Assembly: GCA_951394405.1 (NCBI GenBank)
Contig: OX596341.1
Location: 310,001-374,000 of the forward strand
Origin: Coprinellus micaceus
Lineage: Eukaryota; Basidiomycota; Agaricomycetes; Agaricales; Psathyrellaceae
DNA: 64,000 nucleotides
Direction of reading: 5' to 3'
The notes beneath the pieces were generated by a model. The model worked only from the letters and a program-made list of their open reading frames with translations, searched no databases and was not told the origin of the DNA. Both the position numbers and the translations under genes were made by a program. Positions 10,241 to 21,061 of the stretch are shown piece after piece (the stretch's first letter is position 1; each line of letters begins with the position of its first letter).

Positions 10241-13042
10241 AGCCGTCCTCGTCCCAAGCCGGTCCCTGTGAAGCCCAAGAAGAAGGTTTTACACGATAAG
10301 TGTGTCGGATATCTCCCCTGCAACCTACCCTTCCTGACCGTCTATCCCAGGGAGTTTCCTCCCTTGCCTTCCTCCATGCCGCCTCTGGTCGATCCGTTTG
10401 ATCAGGACCGGTACATTTGGTTTCACCTCTACCATGCAACGAACATGGCTCATCATTCAATGCCCTCTAGGCTTCCGACGATGGCTGAGATCTTTGAGGA
10501 GCTCGAGAGTCGATTATATGAAGAAAAAGAAGAATTCCCCCTCTGCTCCTCCGGCTAATACCAATGTTGTCCACTTACCAGACGCGGTTAACACATTTTC
10601 AGCGCCGCCCGCCTCTAACGATGCCTCGTCCACCGTGCCCTCTCAAACTAAGGACAACATGGAAGGCGTTGAGTCGTTCCCGCTTTCTGCAGGCGAACAA
10701 CGCGCCTTCTTAGAGAAGGCGTTGGATCTGCTCAGAGGAAATGCCGATGCCGATTCCGACGTTCACCTTGACCGAACGTATGCCACTTCCTCCCCGTTTC
10801 CCTCACTCGTTTGCTCACTCCGTCCTGGTTAGCGCGTCTGCCCGGGAATCTCTCCTCGAGTTGTTGAGCGGTCAACTTGGGAAGCGTCGGAGGGGCACAG
10901 GTAGGCACTTTTTTACATCTTACCATTTCATCTATCGCTGACACGCGGTCTTTCTTCTGCTAGACAACTTCACTGCCATCAACACTGACCCCCCCATGAC
11001 GAGTAAGGCCCTGTTATTCCCCACACATTTCGCATTCAATCTGACTTGCATTGTAGTGACGTGTCCAATTACGAGAGACGAGAGAGGAAACGCCTCCGGT
11101 GAGTCCTGGATATCCGTTCCTATTTCTCTTTCACTCACGTCAACCTTGAACAGGGCTTCTTCGAATACACCAGCCCTGCCTTCCCCATCAAATGTCACGT
11201 CCATAGGCGGGAAGCGCGTCAACCCTGTTCTCACGGAGGACGAGTGAGTGCTATGCAGTTGTCGACATGTTCGCTCGTTATTCTGACCTTCATTGGTAGT
11301 GACCTGTCCGAATACGAAAGGCGTCAGAAGAATCGCCTCAAGTGAGTTCTAGGTCTTCCCTCCCGTTTTTCTTTGGCTGACGATAACCTTGATCAGGGCT
11401 TGTGCGGATACCCCTGCCCCGTCTTCGCCGCCCTGCACCAAGTCCAAAGGCGGGAAGTGCTTGAAGAAGGGGGTCAAAGACCTCATCGCAGCCGCCCAGC
11501 TCGAACTCGCTAACTCTCCTTCCACACTGTCCAGAAACTCCCTTTCGTCTGGTGACACCCGCTTGTTCGGTCATGCGGCTCCTGCCCTGGTGGAGCCCAG
11601 TGGCCCTGCGCCCTCTAGTCGCGCTTCACCACCCGAAACTACAGGAGTTGGCCCTCAAGCCCAGGCGCTAACGTCATTCGCTCAAGTTCCCCCTACGTTC
11701 GCTTCCCCTCAAGTTTCCCCTACGTCCGCTTCTCCCCATGAACCCCCCTCAACCCCGTGCCCTCAGAAACCTCACACGACTCCGTCTCCTCAAGTCCCTC
11801 CCACCACCCCATCTCCTCCTAAGGCCAAAGGAAAGCGCCAAAACAAGAAAGGTGTCATGGACTTGATGGCTGCCGCAGGTGCTGAACCCGTCACCCCGCC
11901 TCCCCCTTCATCCTCTCCCACGTCTACGAAATCAACGACCCACATCATTGAAAAGTGCCTGTTACCACCTCCAAAGGTCAATGAGTTGCAAGCCGACACC
12001 ACAGACCCCATTATGCGGACCACCATTAAATTGAATCCATATCGCCCCGCGTGAGTTCCCTCATCACTTGTCCTCCCTCTCTATTGATGAGCGCGCAGGG
12101 CGGCCATCGGAATCAAATCATGGAATGAAAACCTGATTGGACCCGGCTTCGTCAAATTCTGTGTGTGGGGGGTCCAGTGCCCCGGCATGGATGGAGAGTT
12201 AGTCTCATTCCCCGCGCTATGTTTCCACCCATTGACCTTCCCTCAGACTTGCCCTGTCCTTCGTTGTGTTCGAGGAGTCTGATGGGTTTGGGAACCTAGC
12301 TCGCATGGACCTCTCGTCCATCTACTGCCTTCGTGTCAGCCAAATGGCCACTCGCCACCATGCAGTCACTTAGGATGGCCGGCCCTTTGTGTTCCTTACC
12401 ACGGGCTTCGTTGACACCTCTCAGCTTATCTCTCCTAGCACTGTTGGCCTCAAACAAAGATATGTCAAGATCATTCCTCACGAGGGGGAGCACCAGCGCA
12501 TGTCGAGTGCCGCATGCACTGTCTTCGGCTTCGATTCAATGAAAACCCAGTACGCAAAGCACGCTTTACAGTTTTCGACTCGTGCAGAATACTCCGGCAT
12601 ATCAAACGGTGCGTACACTCATAGGCTTCATCGATGCATTGTCTCAATTTTACCACAGCGGGGACTTCATCCCCTAACGGGAAGCCTGTGGCCGTAGGCA
12701 TGTTCATGGGTCCTTCCACAGGGGGCGGAGCTTGGATCTCAGTGGACAACTTTTCCTTGGCTCATAACGCTGATGGTAAGGTCTTTGGAACATAACATCG
12801 TCAGACGCAACTGACAATTCTTAGTTCCTGTTTACAATGCAACTGATGCCGATGACTTTAACGTTAACACCGACCTCCCGAACCTTGACGCCAAACTGCC
12901 TCGATGGGATGGTGAAATCCCTTTGGGGTCATTCGCTGTGGTCAGGTACACCATGACGGCTTTCTTCTCTAACGCTCGCGAGTGGATCTTGGGTCTCAAC
13001 ATCCAGTGGGTTATTGTGGTTGGAATTCCTGAAGCCCTGTAA
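10241..13042 (+). CDS. Spliced gene of unknown function, Pro/Ser-rich middle
   Basis: This is a multi-exon gene of a type I do not recognise. Good GT-AG introns are visible at 11099-11153, 11342-11396, 12051-12098, 12198-12246, 12609-12658 and 12776-12824 (48-55 bp each, normal for basidiomycetes). The N-terminal part is basic (KPKKKVLHDK). Exons around 11.1 and 11.4 kb are internal duplicates (SDVSNYERRERKRL and SDLSEYERRQKNRL). The middle is Pro/Ser-rich with two KKGVxDLxAAA blocks. The C-terminal part (IKSWNENLIGPGFVKF; REWILGLNIQWVIVVG) looks like a compact beta-rich domain and ends at TAA 13040-13042. One TAG (12371-12373) lies in frame in an otherwise protein-like exon. It is either a nonsense mutation or the end of a very short 39-bp intron. 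The 5' end is uncertain; the start given is the first acceptor site I trust. Confidence 0.5.
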
Positions 13043-13393
13043 AGTACAATTACTAGTTGCATGGTTTCGATGTCATACCTGTACCTTCCTTGACCGTGGT
13101 TGTCCCCCCACACTTATTCCATTCAACTATCCATAGATCGTGCCCATCATACCAATCGTAACCTTTGATTGAACTCCCTTCTCTCTTTTCTGTTGCGCCT
13201 TCGTCACCGCCATAGCGCCCTAACACTTACTCATCGTCTCCCTTATTTCGCTCCCCACCCTCGTTCTCCGTCCTGCATGAATCATTGCGTCAAGTTTGTT
13301 TCAAAAGCTCCCATTTCTATTTATGTCTACGCTGTTCGGGCTGAGGTGTCACCAAGGTCTCCCCCACCTTTTCCGGTTCGACGGTCGCCAGCT

Positions 13394-14038
13394 ATGACCT
13401 CCCCTAGCCATCTTCCGCCAAGCGACACCTCGGCGTCACACCATCCCCCCAAAGGCTCTCAGAACAGCGCTCAACATGTACTTTACACGTAAGTTCCCTA
13501 GATTCTGCTTTTACGTTCGTTTCACGCAACATCACTAACACACACGCACACTATCTTGCAGTGTCGACGCCAGCACCTACCATGGGGAACCACGACAACC
13601 AGACCCTGGCTCCCGAGAGACACAGTTAGTTCTCTTCATATTTACTTCTACGAAACCCTGGTTGACCGTGAAGGAAGCGGTTCAAGTGACTCACCTTCGT
13701 CCCCACACGAGGGCGGCTATGTTAGTGACCCGGACTTTGCCAACCATGACAACGAAGACCTCCAAATCTCCCTCACGGACATTCCTCCTGCTGAATTGTT
13801 CGAATACGATTTGCGAATGAATGTCATCTGCGACCGACTCCGGCGAGGTATTGTTTCCGGTCGGGAAATGGAAGAATACCTGTACAACATCGCTTGGGAT
13901 CCCACCTGCATCGAGTACCGCGCCCGCACCCAGGTTCCATGGCCGAACCCTTTGTACGGTCCCACACTGCCTTGGCCCAATGCTGACAATCCCGCGGAAG
14001 TGGATCGGTTTTTCGCCTATCGTCGCCTGGTCATGTGA
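13394..14038 (+). CDS. Small spliced gene of unknown function
   Basis: The start ATG at 13394 opens an exon rich in Ser/Pro. A GT-AG intron follows at about 13490-13560 (GTAAGTTC to CTTGCAG), then a short exon (VSTPAPTMGNHDNQTLAPER) and a second possible intron (GTTAGTTC to CGTGAAG, about 13625-13676). The last exon reads acidic then hydrophobic/aromatic (SDPDFANHDNEDLQISL; IAWDPTCIEYRART; VPWPNPLYGPTLPWPNADNP) and stops at 14038. There is no signal peptide or membrane segment. It lies 350 bp after the previous unknown gene in the same orientation. I do not recognise the family. Confidence 0.45.
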
Positions 14039-14404
14039 CGTCACAATCCCGTACGTTGACGATCTTCATTAGACACAGTGTTCTAACCGTTTGCTTTGCA
14101 GACAATTGCGTCTTAGATTATCGAACACACTCTGCATCGTGCACAGTGGTGACCAACGTGGATCAGAAGTGTAGTTTGTAGTGTACCTACACACAGATTT
14201 ACGAACATCTGTTGTACATAACAACGTTGGATGCCTTGTGCGTGCCCTGTGCAACATCGACCATCACCTTCTCTGCTCGGCCCTTTCTTTCCAGCTTGAT
14301 TCCATTCCAGACTTTGTGGATACTCTCCTGTCACCGGTTCTCCTATTGCTTTGACCGCTTTTATAACCACCCCATTCACATTTTGTTTCGCTCCTCAGAA
14401 TGCA

Positions 14405-15569
14405 ATGCCTTCCTTCCCACCTCCTCTCAAAGACCTGCCCTCCCTTGTACATCTGCTCCCCGACGAATTGTGGGAAATAATTCTACTCCTCTGCGCTTAT
14501 CCATCCAACATAGTCTTTGGAACCGGTATAGAGTATCCAATGCGCCTCGCATCGAAGGAAGAGATCCCCAATTCCTCCGCCCTATTTGCGCCCGGCCCTA
14601 TTCTCGTGAATCGGCGATTCTATCGCCTGGGCATCCGTATCCTTTGGAATCTTGTGGTTGTTCGCCCCGCATCAGCCTTTCAACAGATCGCCGATCTGGC
14701 TCCCTTGTTTGGAGACGACACCTGGCGATTCGAGTTGCGCCTGGAAGAACCCTATCACCACCCCCTAGTCGTCAATGTTCTGCGCCACATGCCGAACCTC
14801 AAAGTCTTCGTCAACCGGAACTTTACTTGAGGCATCGCCCCCATTCTGAAAACGGATGCTCAGTCCATCGTCGACGCCCTTACCACATCTTGTTCCCACG
14901 TCGAGCGGATTCAGCTGGACGCTGAACGGGAATGCCCCTCCATCTCCCAGGCCCAACAGCTCCTCGTTTCCAACCCCCAGCTTGTGTCCCTTCGCCTCTG
15001 CAGCGTCGCTTATGACCAGTCGACAGTTAGGACCAACTGGGATGGGAAATCGCCCCTGCAAAACCAACTGGCGTTGGTAAACTTGTCGTTGGGGGCCACC
15101 TATTGGTTATGGCAGACGGAGTATCACGAAAGAGCCCTGGCGTCATTCCTGGACATGCTGTCCATGACCAACGTGTTTCCACATCTTACCTGGGTCAACC
15201 TCATGGAGAATTCAACCGCCTCAACTACCTTCATCGACTGTTATGGTTCTCAACTGTCGCACTTGGCCTATATCCCCCCAGACAGCCTCTTGTGGAATTC
15301 GCACGAGTCGAATCCACCCCACTTCTCTGACTTGTGCCTGAACCTGAAAAGTATTTGTTGGTTCTTCAAGAACTACAGAGGGGTCGGTGCCGTTCGCCCC
15401 CTTCCTCTATCCCATCCTCAAGTCCAAAGCGCCGAAATCATTTGTCATAAGCTGGAACGGGAAGACAACAAGGCCTTCGAGGGTACGGTGTGCCGATTGA
15501 TGGAGTGGATGCTCGCCAGGAACTTTCCTGAGCTGAGGGATATTCAGGTCATAGCACGAGGAGGAATCG
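14405..15569 (+). pseudogene. F-box protein gene, one internal stop, 3' end cut by an LTR
   Basis: The frame opens at ATG 14405. It contains an F-box-like start (LLPDELWEIILLLC, about residues 17-30) and continues as a leucine-rich F-box protein typical of agaricomycetes (VNRRFYRLGIRILWNL; LRHMPNLKVFVNRNFT; FPHLTWVNLMENS). F-box proteins link substrates to SCF ubiquitin ligases. A single TGA at 14828-14830 interrupts the frame, and the same frame continues protein-like for another 246 codons. It then ends exactly at the terminus of the gypsy LTR (15570), whose first bases supply the next stop. The rest of the gene is not seen beyond the element. Either event alone would inactivate it. Confidence 0.7.
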
Positions 15570-16339
15570 TGTTATGACTCGGTTGGGGTGTCTCCAACTG
15601 TCGGCTCGGTCTAGTCAATCTCTGGTACGCTCGATATCGGCGATCGTAGTCGTTCTACCAGTGTGCCGGTTTGGCGGCCATACGTCACATCTTGGTTCGG
15701 GGGCGATGTTGACAATCGCTTCTCTCCGTTGTCTTGGGTCTAAATCGTAGGTGCCGTCGTCGGGATCTTGGTTATTCTCCTCGTCGGGATTCTTCTAGAG
15801 GATAAGGTCTTTCGTGGTGTCTAAGAGTTGCTTGACGTCGTCGATATGTGCGAGTTTTAGAATGGTGGTTGAGCTTCGGTTTCCACCAGATATCGTAGAG
15901 AGGGGGAACGGGAGAATAGGATGAAGGTAGTCACGAAGGTTGATACAAGGATAACAAGCTAAAGTACATCGGTATGTTGTAGAGGTATATATACTGAGAG
16001 GTACAAGTCGCTATGAGTCACTACGAGTCCGAACTGAGTCAGAGTATGGCTGCGTATACTACGGAATGCTGCGTTGAACTGCGTACGAGTAAGCAGAACT
16101 GTGCAAGCTGAGTAAAACGAAGCTGCGCAAGGCTGCGCCTATACGTGTCATACAAACTGCGCAAAGCTGCGCTAACAGTCATACAATACGAGTCATAAAA
16201 AAGGGGCGACTAGCGCTAGTGAAAAGGATAATTTATATTATAAAAGAAAGAGATAGCCGCTGAAGATAAAAAGAGTCCGCGACGAGATAAGATAAAAAGA
16301 TAGGGGCAAAAGATATAGTACGCGAAGCTAAACGTAACA
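15570..16339 (-). repeat. 3' LTR of the gypsy element, short variant
   Basis: The 770-bp LTR is bounded by TGTTA at one end and TAACA at the other. The same family occurs as solo LTRs at 24091, 38576, 40065 and 51675. In element orientation it opens TGTTACGTTTAGC. It contains a GTATATATAC-type TATA box (about 15985-15995 on plus) and many AGCTGCGC/GAGTCATAC words. It is about half the length of the long variants because a central segment is missing. Confidence 0.9.
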
Positions 16340-16350
16340 TTACCCCCCTT
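16340..16350 (-). other. Polypurine tract of the gypsy element
   Basis: On the minus strand AAGGGGGGTAA directly precedes the TGTTACG start of the 3' LTR. This is the expected position of the plus-strand DNA primer, and it fixes the orientation of the LTR family. Confidence 0.85.
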
Positions 16351-16379
16351 GTATGCTTCGAGACCCTGGATCGAATGAA

Positions 16380-17372
16380 CTAGTTAACGTAGTTCCACTC
16401 CGCGTCGTCACCATACCAGTCGTAGTTGTCCTCTTCGTACTTCCATTCGTCGTCGATCAGAAGTTTGGAGGTAGAGGCCTGGGGTTTCTTAGTGGCAAGC
16501 TTCTTTTTGGTGATGGTTTTGTTGAGTCGGATGGAACGGCGGCGGACGATGGCGATTTTCTTGGGGCATTCCCAAGGGTAGTGGTGAGGGGCAGACCCCT
16601 TGCAGTGGCTGCATTTCCAGCCGGTGTGGTTGGTCTTAAAATGACCGGGCTCCTTGCAACTTCCACATACCTCCCCCCTCCTCTTCTTCTTCTCCTCATC
16701 CGTTAGCCCATAGAACGTGACTGACCCCCATACTTGGTTGCGGTAGTCGAAGTTGCGGAGCTTGATGTGGGCGGTACGGATGGCGAGGCGGATTTCATCC
16801 ATGTGTTGTTCTATCATGTCGGTCCAGTATTTGAGGCGATAGACGGCGGCGTCGTGATAAGAGGAGAGGGCAGTGCAGTATTCGTCGTGGTGGTTGGGTT
16901 TTATATTTTGGATGTGGTGGTAGTTGTTGTGGATGGCTTTGATGGTTTTGAGCCATTCTTCGGCCTTCTCCGCGTTTTCCATCCAAACTGTCCATTCGGG
17001 TCGTCCTCCAGGGGTGGCGCAGGTGACGAGGGTCCCGATCTTTCCTGCTTGTTTTACGAGTTCTTCGTATGTCTTCATTTCTGCAATCCGCTCTTCAGCG
17101 GTGACGATCTCGTCGTCGGTGAAGGCGGTGCGCAGGTCGAAAGGTAGGTGAGGGACGTTGATGAACGAACGTTCAGGGAGTCGAACGACGTCGGGGGTGA
17201 TGAGAACCGTGGCGGCTTTTCCTTTGTTGATGGTGGGGGCTGGGTCGTAGACGGCGGTGTTGGAGACGGGGTCGGTGGAGACAGAGGAGAGAGAGGAGGA
17301 GATTGAGACAGGGGTAGTGTTGTAGACGGGGGTAGCGGTGTAGACAGTCGAAGGTGCAGACGTAGTGACCAT
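16380..17372 (-). CDS. Extra ORF after pol in the gypsy element, Cys/His-rich
   Basis: This intact 330-codon ORF (ATG at 17372) lies 90 bp after the pol stop, in the position where env-like genes sit. It has no signal peptide or membrane helix, so it is not an envelope protein. The N-terminal 60 residues are Ser/Thr/Pro-rich. Residues of about 85-215 look helical and charged. A Cys/His cluster follows at about residues 237-270 (CGSCKEPGHFKTNH, then CSHC, HHYPWEC), resembling two linked zinc knuckles, followed by a basic stretch and an acidic, Trp/Tyr-rich tail. I infer a nucleic-acid-binding accessory protein of the element. A displaced gag-like protein is the main alternative. The truncated sister copy at 31316-32039 retains the same ORF start at the same position after the chromodomain. 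Confidence 0.75.
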   Translation of the reverse strand: MVTTSAPSTVYTATPVYNTTPVSISSSLSSVSTDPVSNTAVYDPAPTINKGKAATVLITPDVVRLPERSFINVPHLPFDLRTAFTDDEIVTAEERIAEMKTYEELVKQAGKIGTLVTCATPGGRPEWTVWMENAEKAEEWLKTIKAIHNNYHHIQNIKPNHHDEYCTALSSYHDAAVYRLKYWTDMIEQHMDEIRLAIRTAHIKLRNFDYRNQVWGSVTFYGLTDEEKKKRRGEVCGSCKEPGHFKTNHTGWKCSHCKGSAPHHYPWECPKKIAIVRRRSIRLNKTITKKKLATKKPQASTSKLLIDDEWKYEEDNYDWYGDDAEWNYVN

Positions 17373-17462
17373 GTTGAAAGAATTTAAAAGGTAAACAGGA
17401 GGGGCAGATAAAGGTGTTTGGTGGTGAGGATAGCTGGTAAGCTTGGTTGGTTTGGATGACCG

Positions 17463-20400
17463 TCACAGTTTGTTGTCGTTCTTATACTTGTTCAGGAGGT
17501 CTGGAGCATGTTCTAGATCATTTTCTTCAGTCCATTGAGTTTCGTCGTAACCAAGCCATTTGATCAGGTATTCAATGCTTCCGTCACGGTTGACACGGTG
17601 ATTGATGATTCCTTCGATTTCGTATTCTTCTTCTCCTTCAATTTCTTCTGGTGGTGGTTCTGAATGTGATGGACCGTGAGTGTCATTGGTTTTGTATGGG
17701 GCAAGAAGTGAGACGTGAAACACGTTGTGAATCCTCCATTTGGCGGGAAGTTCAAGTCGATAGGCGCGAAGTCCGATTGTTTCCATGATTTTGAACGGTC
17801 CCAGTCGTTTGGGTGACATCTTTTTCGATTTGTATGGGAGTTTCAGGTTCCTGGCATCTAACCATACTTTGTCGCCCTTCTTGAATGGTGTCCATGTAGT
17901 GTTGGTTCGTTCGATCATTCGGTTTCTGGCAAGCTCGTGAGCCGCGAGTGCTTCGTCTCTGATTCGTTCTAGGTTTTTGAATCGTTCTAGGTTTTTGAAT
18001 CGTTCTTCGTTTGCGGGGAAGTTCGTTTCGTCGAAAGCTTCTGGGAGTGCGCAAGGTTGTGTTCCCATGATGAGTTCAAATGGGGTATGCGTTCTATCGG
18101 CATGGGTGCGAGAATTGTGGACAAACTGGAGGATGGGTAGTGCGTGGTTCCAAGTCATAGGGTTGGCAGAGCAATAGATGGCAAGATATGCTTCTATTTC
18201 TTGGTTGACGCGTTCAGTTCCTCCATCGGTCTGAGGATGGAAGGCGGTTGATAGGGCGGAGTCGATTTTCAGATGTTCGAGAACATCACGGAAGGTTTTA
18301 GCAGCGAATTGGGGTCCTCTGTCGGAGATAAGTTTGTCTGGGAGGCCGTAGTGTGCAAAGACTCTGCGAATAAACGCTTCCACGGTTTGTTCTGCGGTGA
18401 TCGTTTTGTTGCAAGGTTCCAAAATTACCCCCTTCGTAAGACCATGGTCTACCACGACCATGATGGAGTCATATCCGTCCGAGCGTGGTAGGTCGGTGAT
18501 AAAGTCGATGGATAGTTGGGTAAATGGACGGGCTGATTCTGGTGCAGTTATGGGGAGTAGACTCGGTTTGACAGGTTGACGATTGATCTTGAACTGTTGA
18601 CATTCTGCGCAGCCGTTCACGTAGGCTTTGATGAATTTACGCATTCCGGGCCACCAGTAGGTTCTTCTGACTGCGTTGAGGGTCCCTAGTTCTCCTGGGT
18701 GTCCGATGGTCGGGGGGTCATGATGTGACCGCACAATTTTCCGTCGTAGTTCGGTGTCATTAGGGATGTATGCTTTTCCTCTTCGAAATAGCACGTGTTT
18801 CCCGTCTTTCGATTCCACCGTCCAATCTTCTAGGTCATTTTGCAGCTCAGAGAACCCTTCTTCCAGCAATAGCTTCAGGGCGTCTCCGGCTTCTTGGTCG
18901 AGTTTTTCCGAGTTCAGGATTTGTTCTTGCAAGGCAGTGTCGATTAGGTTAACAAACAGATCTGGTGGGAGCACCACTACTTCTTCTTGTTTTTCGTCAT
19001 CTTGGCAGAGGTCGGGTCGTCTTGACAGAGCGTCTGATTGGTACATCTTCATTCCCGGTTGATGCTTTAGTTCGATGTTGTATTCGGACAGCGTGAGAAA
19101 GGCGCGGGCTTGTCTGGGGCTGAGTTTTTGCGGCTTTCTCCAGTACGTTAAGTTCTGGTGATCGGAGTAGACGATTATGGGGAAGGGAGATCCAAAAATA
19201 AACGGTCTCCATTCGAGTAACGCTCTCAGGATAGCGAGGAGTTCTCTGTCGTAGATTTGGTAGTTTCTTTCGGTGGTGCTGAACGTTTGTGATAAGAAGC
19301 AGACGGGGTGTCTTTTTCCGTCTTGTCCAAGTTGAGTTAGGACGGCTCCAGATGCGTGTTTTGATGCGTCGGCTTCGATCTGGTAGGCTTTCTCTGGATC
19401 TGGTAGGAGAAGTACTGGGTAAGAGGTGAATCTGGTCTTCAGCTCTTGGAAGGCTTGCTTGCATTCGTCGGTCCAGACGAAAGGGACGTCTTTTCCTTGG
19501 AGAGCATGTAGGGGTGTTGCGATTCTGGAGTAGTTCTTGATGAACCTTCGGTAGAAGTTTCCGAATCCTAAGAATGATCGCAGTTGCTTCAGATCTGCTG
19601 GAGTCGGCCATTTGGCAAGGCCGGCGATCTTGACAGGGTCCATGCGAAGTTGTCCACGTCCAATGATAAATCCGAGAAAGTCTACTTCTTCTTGCTTGAA
19701 CGCGCATTTTTTGATGTTGCATGGTAACTTGGCTTTGTCAATTCGTTCAAGCGTGCGAAGCGTGTCTTGTCTGCATTTTTCTCTTGTTTCTCCTGCGGCG
19801 AGGACGTCATCTACGTATCCATCCACCAAGGCTGGTTCTGGGATGTCATCCGGCTGTTGTAGAGCATCGTCCATCATGCGTTGGAAGGTAGGTGGAGAGT
19901 TCTTGAGTCCGTAGAACATTACTGTTGGTTCGAATAATCCCCTTGGCGTTCTGAATGCCGCTTTCCATTCGTCCCCTTCTTTGATGTGGACGTTGTTGAA
20001 CCCCCACCTCAGATCAATCTTTGAGAAGTACTTCGCTTTCTGATACTTCTTTAGAAGGTCGTCTACTAGGGGAAGCGGGTAGGCGTCGGCTATGGTCCAG
20101 TCGTTGACGTAGCGATAGTCTTGACACAGTCGGAGTTTTTCTTCCTTCTTGGATACGAAGAAAACCGGGGATGCCATGGCTGATTTGGATGGTCTGATTC
20201 GTCCTAACCTCAGATTTTCTTCGATGAATCGGTTGACTTCTGCTTCTTGGGCAGGTGATAGAGAATAGGCGGGGAATCTCTTGGGGATAAAGCCTTCTTT
20301 TAGATCGATAGCGTGATCGAATTCTCTTTTCGGAGGGAATTTTTCTGCGGTTTCCGGGAGAAAGAGATGGAGGTATTTGTGGTATGCTTCTGGAACGCGT

Positions 20401-21011
20401 TCTTCAAGAGGTCTTTCGTCTTCTTCTTCCAGGTGATGTTCTTTCGCTAGGCGTTGGGAGATGGTGGTTTTGAGGTTGATCCATACGACATTTTCTTCGT
20501 CAGAATGGTCTTCTAGGATACAGATAGCGTCGATCTGCATAGTCGGTTCTGGTTCTTGTTCGGGTTCTTTGGAGATAGTTGGGATTCCTGGGAGATTTGA
20601 TCTCCAAGTTTTGAGAAGGTTGATGTGTGGAGAACGCCATGTCAACGTTCCCAGCTGCCAGTCAATAATTGGATTTTCTTCTTGCAGCCAGGGGAACCCT
20701 AGTATCAGGGTTTGTTTTCCGAGTCGACAAACATAAAGTCGTTGAATTCTGGTCTTGTCATTGATGGTTATGGGAAGCCAGACGTAGTGGGAGATAGTGC
20801 CATGTTTGTTGAATGTTCCGTCTACGTTTTTGGCCTTCATGGGGAATCGAAGTGGAATGGTGGGAATTCGGTGGTGTTCGACGAAGCGGGGGTCAATAAA
20901 TTTTCCCCCGGCTCCGCAGTCGATGAGTCCTTGAGTGGTGATTTTTCGAGTGGAGTCGGTGATAGTAACGGGAATGTGCATGCTGAGATTTCGGATGTCG
21001 GCAACGAGCAT
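17463..21011 (-). CDS. pol: Ty3/gypsy Pol polyprotein, intact ORF
   Basis: A 1182-codon ORF starts at ATG 21011. In order it has: an aspartic protease with LIDCGAGGKFID (about residue 30, Cys in place of the usual Ser/Thr after Asp); reverse transcriptase with the YVDD active site (about residue 400); RNase H (IEADASKHASGAVL); an HHCC integrase zinc finger (HPGELGTLNAVRRTYWWPGM, CAECQQF); a DDE integrase core (LSIDFITDLP, ISDRGPQF, HPQTDGGTERVNQE); and a C-terminal chromodomain (EYEIEGIINHRV, YLIKWLGYDETQWTEE), which in chromoviruses directs integration to modified chromatin. A six-residue tandem duplication (RFKNLE twice, about 17970-18005) is absent from the sister copy at 31.4 kb. There are no stops, so this is the youngest-looking gypsy coding region here, although the element lacks its 5' end. 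Confidence 0.95.
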   Translation of the reverse strand: MLVADIRNLSMHIPVTITDSTRKITTQGLIDCGAGGKFIDPRFVEHHRIPTIPLRFPMKAKNVDGTFNKHGTISHYVWLPITINDKTRIQRLYVCRLGKQTLILGFPWLQEENPIIDWQLGTLTWRSPHINLLKTWRSNLPGIPTISKEPEQEPEPTMQIDAICILEDHSDEENVVWINLKTTISQRLAKEHHLEEEDERPLEERVPEAYHKYLHLFLPETAEKFPPKREFDHAIDLKEGFIPKRFPAYSLSPAQEAEVNRFIEENLRLGRIRPSKSAMASPVFFVSKKEEKLRLCQDYRYVNDWTIADAYPLPLVDDLLKKYQKAKYFSKIDLRWGFNNVHIKEGDEWKAAFRTPRGLFEPTVMFYGLKNSPPTFQRMMDDALQQPDDIPEPALVDGYVDDVLAAGETREKCRQDTLRTLERIDKAKLPCNIKKCAFKQEEVDFLGFIIGRGQLRMDPVKIAGLAKWPTPADLKQLRSFLGFGNFYRRFIKNYSRIATPLHALQGKDVPFVWTDECKQAFQELKTRFTSYPVLLLPDPEKAYQIEADASKHASGAVLTQLGQDGKRHPVCFLSQTFSTTERNYQIYDRELLAILRALLEWRPFIFGSPFPIIVYSDHQNLTYWRKPQKLSPRQARAFLTLSEYNIELKHQPGMKMYQSDALSRRPDLCQDDEKQEEVVVLPPDLFVNLIDTALQEQILNSEKLDQEAGDALKLLLEEGFSELQNDLEDWTVESKDGKHVLFRRGKAYIPNDTELRRKIVRSHHDPPTIGHPGELGTLNAVRRTYWWPGMRKFIKAYVNGCAECQQFKINRQPVKPSLLPITAPESARPFTQLSIDFITDLPRSDGYDSIMVVVDHGLTKGVILEPCNKTITAEQTVEAFIRRVFAHYGLPDKLISDRGPQFAAKTFRDVLEHLKIDSALSTAFHPQTDGGTERVNQEIEAYLAIYCSANPMTWNHALPILQFVHNSRTHADRTHTPFELIMGTQPCALPEAFDETNFPANEERFKNLERFKNLERIRDEALAAHELARNRMIERTNTTWTPFKKGDKVWLDARNLKLPYKSKKMSPKRLGPFKIMETIGLRAYRLELPAKWRIHNVFHVSLLAPYKTNDTHGPSHSEPPPEEIEGEEEYEIEGIINHRVNRDGSIEYLIKWLGYDETQWTEENDLEHAPDLLNKYKNDNKL

Positions 21012-21061
21012 AGATCGGATGCAGAGAGTAGGGGAGATCGTCGTCGCTTGATCCTCCTTAT

